DNA of 64,000 bases from Mycogone perniciosa. Its lineage: Eukaryota > Ascomycota > Sordariomycetes > Hypocreales > Hypocreaceae. This document shows, in pieces, positions 56,901 through 64,000 of the stretch. Under the pieces are notes generated by a model. The model was not told the origin of the DNA and made no database searches. It was given only the letters and a program-made list of their open reading frames with translations. The translations under genes were made by a program, and so were the position numbers. Location of the stretch: positions 124,001 through 188,000 of the forward strand of contig JAOALB010000033.1 of NCBI GenBank assembly GCA_025331125.1, written 5' to 3'. Numbering within the stretch: position 1 is the first letter of the stretch; every line of letters starts with the position of its first letter.

Positions 56901-57190
56901 GTGAGGATTGCTACCCACAGCCTGGGCGAAGTTGGTATCCATGTATCTGGGGTTTTAGAACAGAGATATAAAAACCACACGGAGGCGCTGCATGAATTTG
57001 ACTTGACGCCATCGTGAGATCTCCCTAGCTCTGCAACGTCTTCATCACTAGTCCTTGGTTCCCGTCCGCTTTGTGTTTCTTGCCTGTTTCAGCTGTTGGC
57101 TGTCTCCCTGTCCTATACTTCTACGGATATTATATTATTAGAGCCTGTCGCCATTTTGAGAAGCGGATCTAACCGCCATCTCCTATCACA
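53993..57190. other. 3.2 kb intergenic, no gene seen
   Basis: Long upstream region shared by the beta-glucosidase and, further right, the lipase, both secreted hydrolases. ORFs here are short and biased. It contains isolated motif variants (for example CTACGGAGT near 55457). Regulatory sites for carbon control are likely but none is assigned with confidence. Confidence 0.55.
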
Positions 57191-58370
57191 ATGAAGTTCT
57201 TGTTACTTCTTTCGCTTGCCGCCCTGGTGATGGGCAGCCCAGTTCCCTCCATCGAGGACTATGCCCAGTTGCTCGAGAGACGTGGGTTTCCCTTAGGTCC
57301 ACTGGGATATTTTATAAAATTGACTTACACTGCTTGCAGAATCATCTGTCTCCGTCTCAGCTGCAGATCTCGATAAATTTAAGTTCTATAGCCAGCACTC
57401 TGCGGCGGCCTACTGCAACTTCAACACTGCTCCTGGAAAGCCCGTCGTATGCAAAGGACAGTGTAATGATGTTCGTGCTACTGTCGTCAACTCTTTTGTG
57501 TAAGTCCTTGCAACTTCTTGTTACGCATAGAGGTAGCTGACAATATTCATCAGCGGTCCTTTGACTGGCATTGGAGCCTACGTCTCCGTCGACACCACCC
57601 GCAGGGAGGTCGTCCTCTCCATCCGTGGCAGTAACAACGTCCGCAACTTTATCACCGACGTCGTATTCGTCTTCCAGCACTGCAACCTTGTCAGCCAATG
57701 CAAAGTCCACACAGGCTTCGCCGAAGCCTGGAAGGAAATATCGGGCAAAGCCACTGCCGCCATCCAAAAGGCCATGAGCCAGAACCCAGGCTTCAAGCTC
57801 GTCACTACGGGCCACTCCCTCGGCGGTGCCATCGCCATCCTCGGTGGTGCATACCTCCGTGCCGCGGGCTTCTCCCTCGACATCATTACCTACGGTGCGC
57901 CCCGTGTGGGCAACGACCACTTCGTCAACTTCGTCACCAACCAGCCCGGCGGCGAGTTCCGCGTTACACACCTTGACGACCCCGTTCCGCGTCTGCCCCC
58001 TATGGTCTTCGGCTACCGCCACACGTCTCCTGAGTTCTGGATTTCGGACGGCAGTGCCACCTCTGAGAACGTGAGCCTCGCCAGCATCAAGGTCTGCCAG
58101 GGCATTGCCAATACGCAATGCAACGGCGGCACCTTTGGCTTCAACATCGCCTCCCATTTGCACTACTTCCGCGACATCTCCGGCTGCGGCAACGCTCTGC
58201 AGTTCAAGCGCGATGAGCACCAGGATGTCATCGACAGGCTCAACAAGTGGAGCAAGGCAGATCAAGCGCTGGCCGCTTCGATGAACCACAAGCGTAATGT
58301 CGACCAGGACCTCATTGACAGACTCAACCGCTGGAGTCAGAAGGACCAGGACCTTTCCAACTCCTTGTAA
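57191..58370 (+). CDS. Secreted class 3 lipase (triacylglycerol lipase type) with duplicated tail
   Basis: Exons 57191-57281, 57340-57499 and 57554-58370 give 355 aa; joints are phase 1 and phase 2. Signal peptide MKFLLLLSLAALVMGSPVP, then a short propeptide. The mature enzyme matches filamentous-fungal lipases of the Thermomyces/Rhizomucor class: FYSQHSAAAYC, VVLSIRGSNNVRNFITD (oxyanion side), VHTGFAEAW, the nucleophile elbow TGHSLGGAIA with Ser172, ITYGAPRVGN, HLDDPVPRLPP with Asp226, and ASHLHYF with His285. Cys residues fit the usual disulfides. Beyond the catalytic domain (about residue 295) an extra tail of about 60 residues contains two imperfect 28-residue repeats (from 306 and 334), each with DRLNKW/DRLNRW. 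Such a tail is not usual in this family. Confidence 0.93.
58216..58367 (+). repeat. Tandem 84-nt coding repeat in the lipase tail
   Basis: Two in-frame units start at 58218 and 58302, a period of 84 bases (28 codons). Unit one has QDVIDRLNKWSKADQAL, unit two QDLIDRLNRWSQKDQDL. DNA identity is partial, with differences mostly at third positions, so the duplication is old and under protein-level selection. Confidence 0.85.
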
Positions 58371-58869
58371 GGAACTGGATATGAGGGAAACGAATTTATA
58401 TGAATGAAGACGTTTTTATGGGATAGCTACGGTCGTTCGTTTTTCATGGCATCGGAGTCTTTTTGGATATCATTTAGTATATTTGGGATAGCACATTTGG
58501 GATGGCGTAGGGGGAGGGGGTCAGCTGGATCATACAAGTGTCTGGGACGCTGGATCTTTGCATCATTTGGATTCACAAACCTTTGAGGAAAACTGTACAT
58601 ATCAAGGAGTGATGAATGGGACAAACTGTACATACCTGACGATGGAGATATGAATACAAAGCGCATAGTTTACATTATGCATGTTACTTGTGTACGAATA
58701 GCAGTTCATCTAAATTACCGTCATCAAATGCCTTTGTCCCTAGCCACAGACTGATCAAATCATGAACCAGCTCATCCCCGGATGCAGCTTGGGCTTCGAT
58801 CTTGAGTGTTGACAAAAATGCCCCCAGGCACAAAAATAGCCACCAACTCCTTCAAAACAATACACCCTC
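58371..58869. other. Convergent intergenic region, no gene seen
   Basis: 3' flanks of the lipase and RAD7. No ORF or RNA gene recognised. Confidence 0.6.
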
Positions 58870-60798
58870 TTAATCCGTACCTTCGGTAATCATTCCTTTC
58901 GCATTCGGCACACCGACCAAGATGACACCCCGTGGCACTCTGACATCTCTGACCTTCATGCAGCCGAAAACGTTCACCTCCTTGATATTTGGACAAGCAC
59001 GGAAGATGCAACCAAGAATAAAATCTGTCACCTCTTCGCAAAAACTGATCTCCAATTTCCTTAATTCAGGATAACGGGCTTTCTCGTTAAAAACCTCTTC
59101 AAAGGCTTCACGGGAGATGTGCCGGCACGCATGGACATTTAGGCTCCTCAGCTTGCTTCCAGAATGAGCCATCAACGCCTTAAATCCCTCGCCACAAAGA
59201 CCAACTCCATCGGGATTGTCCCGTGGGTGGGTGGCATCGAGTTGGCGACATTTTTGCAAATCCAGAAACAGAAGTGGTGGGTTCGCCCAGTCAGTAAAGA
59301 GCTGCACAAAGCCCTTGTCCGTCATATCCTCGCTTTCCGTAATACGAAGCTTGACGAGAGATCGGGAATGCTCGTGTATTTCTTCGAGAACTTTGTCATC
59401 AGCCTTTGGGACGACTTTGAGCGACAATGTCCTCAGGTCCTTTCCGACTTGTGACACAAAAGTGGTGATGGCTTCTGACGAAATTGTATGTTGAAGTTGC
59501 AGACTAAGATGCTGAAGACTGGTGAGGTTCGCAATGGCCTTGACGCCATCATTTGTAACCTTTTGGTTGTGACAGACCTTCAAGTGAGCCAGGTTGGGGC
59601 AACTGTCTTTCAAGAGGACCAACGTCTCATCTCCAAAATGCCTGTCAGTGTAGTAGACTTTCAGTTCTTTCAAGGCGTCGCCTTTTGCGGTGAGAAACTC
59701 ATGCCATTTCTCTTCGCTCAGCAAGTTGGCGCCATGAAGGTAGAAGCTCTCAAGGTAAATATCCCGCGACAGAAAATAGTCCATGACTTCATCTTTGAAC
59801 TGAATGGCGCATCGTGCCTTGAACCTTTTCAAGTTGGAAGCGACCTGGAAGACGTTGATGAAGTCCTGCTGGCCTAATTTCGCACCATCATAAACGTGCA
59901 AGGTTTCTGTAGTGGGCTGCACGAACAGTGCCAGTGTGTCCGGCTTCAAGAGTCGTCGTTTAGAAAATAGCCTGGCAATTTTGTCGACGAGGTGCTCAGG
60001 CAAATCACCCAAGCTCTCGGCCATATCGACGTTCTTGGCCAAGGTTTGCACACACAAGGTGGCGAGGCTCTTGGTTCCCACGTCACCATCAAGGATTCTG
60101 CTCTGCGCAGCTCGGCGTGAGCCCACACCACCTGTTTGTTTCCGTGGTTTCTTCTTGGGCTGTCCCTCCCGCTCCTTTGCCACTTCACGGCCACAAGGAG
60201 CACACAAGAGACCACCATCGGGTCCAGCAACAGAGTATGGTGTCACTGTAAAGCGCTTCTCGCAGATGGCACAATTTTCCATCTGGCCGGGCAGTGGGAC
60301 ATGTCGCTCTTTGAATATTGCCTTTGCGATGTCATCATCCTCGTAGTCGCTATCAGTATTCTTCTTGCGCTTTTTGAACGCTTTGCTGGACTTGATCTTT
60401 TCCAGACTCTTCTGCTCTTCTTCGATTTCACGACGCCTTGATCGCTGTAGGGAAGAACCAACATCCTCTTGGACAGAGGTTAACAGTGCGGGCTCATCTT
60501 CCTCGTCCTCTTGAGGTGCTGTGTCCGCCTGTCGTCGACGCTCGTCTGCATCAATGCGGATTTGCGTAGCCGAAATATTGTGAGACTGACGAAAGGTTAG
60601 CACCTACGTGGTGTATGAGTGAACACCGGCCGAGTTGAGGAGGGCTCACGGCAAGGAAATCAGTCAAAGCAGATTGTCTGAGGCGATGGATGTCAGCTTC
60701 AGCAAACGACAGCAGTCAACCATCAACACTCTTACGGCCCAGTAATGTTGCGGGTCGGTCGCCCGTTCTGCTGGTTGTTCTGTTGCTGCCGACGAGCC
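58870..60798 (-). CDS. RAD7: DNA repair protein Rad7 (5' exon unresolved)
   Basis: Exons traced: 60798-60736, 60677-60650 and 60585-58870. The spliced reading NNQQNGRPTRNITGP-QSALTDFLA-SHNISATQIR is the conserved Rad7 N-terminus. The exon at 60736-60798 has an in-frame stop further upstream and no ATG, so a first exon with the start codon lies to the right, not placed with confidence. The main exon holds a Lys/Glu-rich region, a zinc-like CAICEKRF...CAPCG pair, and leucine-rich repeats of the CC (cysteine-containing) type: CPNLAHLKVCHNQKVTNDGVKAI, LNVHACRHISREAFEEVF, LEISFCEEVTDFILGCIF. Rad7 partners Rad16 in the ATP-dependent NEF4 complex that finds damage in silent chromatin. The partner gene is next door, divergent. 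Confidence 0.9.
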
Positions 60799-61624
60799 CT
60801 GCCAGCATTCGTCAGCCGCTACCACTCTGGACATAGCCAATATAACACCCCGTAGATGACGAACATGATGGCAATGAACGCAGCCGTCCTCTCGATAATC
60901 GATCAACTCTGTATCCCACGAACTGTATCGCGCTGTCAAAGAAGAGAGCTTCTTTCACATACGCAACCCAAAACTTGTTTGGGTGATTGAGACAGGAGTG
61001 GCGTTCATTGACCCAGTGCCAGCTGAAGGGCGTGTCTGGCACAGTCGCGGGGCTAACACGGTGTCAGGTGACTTGGGCGGGGTCCCATTAAACAATTCAC
61101 ACGGTGTGCATTCACTGATGCACAGGCAAAACGGCATGGGCTGCGACTTGAATTACAGTGTGATAAATCCTCCATACTGGTTACTGAGGCCCTGTAGCCC
61201 CAAAGAGCTTTCGCGTTAAGTGGCAACACGGCGCCTTTCAGCTGCCGTTGTGTTGCCTGACGGCACTGTGTAGTGGCATTGAGTCCATTCACGCCAGCAA
61301 AAGGAATGGCCATTATTTTTCATCCCTCTCAACTTTTTCTCATCCTCAGTTAGTCTTTAATTTGCACCATCGAGTCGGCCTGTCGCTCATTTTGAGGAAG
61401 CAGGTCTTGAAGGCCTTGTTTTCCTCGACGACCCTTCGAAGTCACTTACCATACAAATTGACTCGTTCGGGTGGCCTTGACTTGTTGGCGTTACCACAAA
61501 GATCATTAACATCGCGACTTCATTCGCTTGTGTCGCCAGCCTATCACGAGGAAATTCCCGTGCCCTTTTTTATGCCCAAGCTGCCCGAGTCCTGTTCTAC
61601 AGCTACTTTTGCCACGCCGTCGCA
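60799..61624. promoter_or_regulatory. Shared divergent promoter region of RAD7 and RAD16
   Basis: About 800 bases between the two repair genes, part of which must hold the unplaced RAD7 first exon. A bidirectional promoter is inferred from the layout and the known physical partnership of the two products. No damage-response element was identified by eye. Confidence 0.45.
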
Positions 61625-64000
61625 ATGCCTCGTGGCCGTCCCCCGCGCAAGGGAGCAGCTGCAGCTGCATCTCCAACTCCTCCTGGTAAGAATCATGATT
61701 CTATCCCACAAAAAATGGCAATCTCTAATCCAGCAACTCGCAGCTTCCGAGAAAAGCAATCTCAGTGGAACTGGCCGTGTGACTCGCTCTAGTTCATTGA
61801 GAAATGTTGCAGCTTCATCCACAATTAACACCCCAGTTCCAGGCCCTCAGGAGAACAAGAAGTCTTCCACGAGGCCTCAACGAGACACGTCATCCATGCA
61901 ATTTTTGACGACGGGTAGCGATGGGTTATTCTCGGTTCCAGATAATGAAGTTGTTGGCCCAAAGGGTCACCTCCATATCCCACCCGGTGGTCTCTTCGTA
62001 CTGCCTAGGGCTTCTGTTTCTTCCGTGCCTACACCTTCCCGCATCTCATCGGAAAGTGATTATTCCACCCCTGGTACTAGTAAGTTTCCGAGCCCAGCGG
62101 TAGCAGACTCGTCCACATCAACCAAGACGAGTGCTTCTTTGGAAGTCCGAATTCCTGCTAGAAGCAGATTGCAAGGATCCGGCGACAATGAGCGCGCATT
62201 GAGACATAGCATTTACTCACTGAATGCTAAACCCAAAGGCAAAAGAGTTGCCGAAATTGGTGACACTGATGAGGATCATGACGAGGATGAGGATGAGGAT
62301 GAGGATGATCATTTTGGGATGTCTCGTGATGCCAAAGTTGCCCTTCGCCTTCAGAAAGAAGAGTACACAAAGGGGGGGTCTTCCACAGTTTTGCCTGCTG
62401 TACCTCGCCGCAACAATCTCTCTTCTACCAATGCCCTTTCATCTCCGGCTCCAACTTCAGCCAAGCCCCCAGCCAAACGGGCAAGAGCTTCTACTGGGTC
62501 TACCAAACCACGTGGTCGTCCGTCAAAGAGAAGCAAGATTGTTGCGGACTCGGAAGCAGACGAAGACATGGACACAGAAGACATGGAAGAAGAACTAGCC
62601 GAATTGATGGGGCTGTATTCCAAAGTGAAGGGTTATGTGGATGATTATGATTCTGTGCTTGACTCAGATTCGTCGGAAGATGAGTTTTATTACCCAGACC
62701 CTAAGGGCAAGCAACGCCCACGAAAGAAGAGTTCGGCTGCCAGAACCAGGCCGCAACCAACTGGTCCAGTCGATAGCTTGAGCGTCCCAAATACGGACTC
62801 GGAGTTGTCTTTGCTATCTGGTATCGGCTCCACCACTGGTAGTGATAGTGAGGCCACCCCGGAGACCCGAGAGTTGGTTCGACAGCTAGCTATCTCTCGG
62901 CGTGGTTACAGACGGCCACAGAATACACGGCGCGATAAGAAAGAGCGAGATCGACTAGAAGCGCATCACCCCGAGCTGAAAACCATGTGGGAAGACCTGA
63001 AAAACATGCCTGTTCTCAAAGCAGGCATGGCACCGCAGCCGCAGAGCATCTCGAGACAGTTGAAGCCCTTTCAACTTGAAGGGCTTGCATGGATGAAAGC
63101 CATGGAGCAGACCGAGTGGAAGGGGGGTCTTTTAGGTGACGAGATGGGTTTGGGCAAGACGATCCAAGCAGTTTCCCTTATCATGTCAGATTACCCAGCA
63201 AAACAACCATCTTTGGTTCTCGTCCCACCTGTCGCCCTCATGCAGTGGCAGTCGGAAATCAAGTCATATACCGATGGCACCCTACAGACCTTCGTCTTCC
63301 ATGGAACCAACCAAAAGGCCAAGACTATTACTGCGAAGGAGTTGAAAAAATACGATGTCATCATGATGTCCTACAACAGTCTCGAATCGATGTTTCGGAA
63401 ACAAGAAAAAGGTTTCACCCGCAAGAACGGCGTCCACAAAGAGAAGAGTATCATTCATTCTATCACGTTTCACCGAGTCATTTTGGATGAGGCGCACTGC
63501 ATCAAGACCCGGACCACAATGACTGCCAAGGCCTGCTTCGCTCTCAAGACCGAATACCGTTGGTGTTTGACCGGAACCCCTCTTCAAAACCGAATTGGAG
63601 AGCTCTTTTCTTTGATTAGGTTTCTTAATATTCGACCATTTGCGTCCTACCTTTGCAAGCAGTGCCCCTGTTCAACTATCGAATGGTCCATGGATCTTAA
63701 TAGTCGCTGCTCCGACTGCAAGCATGCCGGCATGCAACACGTCTCGGTATTCAACCAAGAACTCCTTAACCCAATTCAGAAATTTGGCAACCTAGGTCCC
63801 GGACGGGAGGCCTTCCAGAAATTACGGTTGATGACTGACCGCATCATGCTACGGCGACTCAAGAAGGATCACACGGATTCAATGGAGCTTCCTGTCAAGG
63901 AAGTCCATGTCGATCGACAGTTCTTCGGCGAGGAAGAGAATGACTTTGCCAATAGTATCATGACTAACGGACAACGCAATTTCGACACATATGTAGCCCA
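61625..64000 (+). CDS. RAD16: Rad16 SNF2-family ATPase/E3, 3' end outside window
   Basis: Exon 1 is 61625-61685; exon 2 starts at 61744 (phase 1, GTAAGA...CGCAG) and runs past the window end. The first 400 residues are disordered with AT-hook-like KPRGRPSKR and an acidic run encoded by a GAGGAT microsatellite (62283-62308). The SNF2 helicase core follows: QLKPFQLEGLAWM, LLGDEMGLGKTIQ (Lys492, Thr493), VPPVALMQWQSEI, LDEAHCIKT (DEAH at 602-605) and CLTGTPLQNRIGELFSL. Then comes CKQCPCSTIEW with SRCSDCKHAGMQH, the zinc-binding insertion characteristic of Rad16. The RING finger and helicase C-lobe lie beyond base 64000. With Rad7 it forms the global-genome repair factor NEF4. Confidence 0.95.
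62283..62308 (+). repeat. (GAGGAT)n coding microsatellite in RAD16
   Basis: Encodes alternating Glu-Asp within the disordered N-terminal region; length variation would change only the acidic tract. Confidence 0.9.

Noticed and set aside
57357..58289. 310-codon ORF on the minus strand opposite the lipase
   Set aside because: Val/Asp/Glu-biased shadow of the lipase exon; no domain, and the plus strand has a complete enzyme with catalytic triad.
1..64000. CRISPR arrays, bacterial operons, ribosome binding sites
   Set aside because: The window is eukaryotic; no regularly spaced repeats of that kind are present.

Overview
This 64 kb window is nuclear DNA of a filamentous ascomycete (Pezizomycotina), most likely of the Aspergillus/Penicillium type (Eurotiales). 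The genes are closely spaced and carry short introns of about 45-130 nt with GTRNGT-like donors, CTAAC or CTGAC branch sites and YAG acceptors. The proteins are typical of moulds: a secreted GH3 beta-glucosidase, a secreted class 3 lipase, a T5orf172-domain protein and an HSPA12-like Hsp70. Intergenic DNA is sprinkled with a short palindromic motif, TACGGAGTA/TACTCCGTA. Most genes below were rebuilt by hand-splicing; exon joints are given and every reading frame was checked to close.

Layout. 0-6.3 kb: a nitronate monooxygenase cut by the window edge, an acidic protein of unknown function, a tiny HeH/SAP-like protein and RPL38 back to back, then a 210-aa orphan. 6.2-8.7 kb: motif-rich DNA without genes. 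8.7-20.2 kb: mevalonate kinase ERG12, a RING-like protein, the prenyltransferase alpha subunit RAM2 with an unusual N-terminal extension, an NTF2-like mRNA export factor, mitochondrial methionyl-tRNA synthetase, a NAT9-type acetyltransferase and a GrpB-family protein. 20.2-22.1 kb: gene-poor, with a probable tRNA-derived SINE. 22.1-28.1 kb: a divergent pair made of a nucleotide-sugar transporter fused to a lumenal glycosyltransferase-like domain, and a three-domain nucleotidyltransferase/HAD phosphatase/kinase protein. 28.1-38.2 kb: a decayed region holding one small intact ORF, an RBR ubiquitin-ligase gene with an in-frame stop, a LINE endonuclease fragment and a broken membrane-protein pseudogene. 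38.2-48.7 kb: a GT25 glycosyltransferase, two fungal proteins of unknown function (one with a mucin-like stalk and membrane anchor), an Hsp70-like ATPase and a T5orf172 protein. 50.2-58.4 kb: mitochondrial bL34, beta-glucosidase and lipase. 58.8-64 kb: RAD7 and RAD16, head to head.

How genes may work together. RAD7 and RAD16 encode the two subunits of the global-genome nucleotide-excision-repair complex and share one divergent promoter region. The divergent pair at 22-28 kb looks like a two-gene module: the cytosolic multi-enzyme could make an activated sugar or phospho-sugar, and the transporter-transferase fusion could carry a nucleotide sugar into the Golgi and use it there. This is the strongest candidate for an undescribed system. 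Other items worth a second look are a one-nucleotide exon implied in the beta-glucosidase gene, the RAM2 extension, the 22-nt perfect palindrome of the dispersed motif, and a duplicated 28-residue tail on the lipase.
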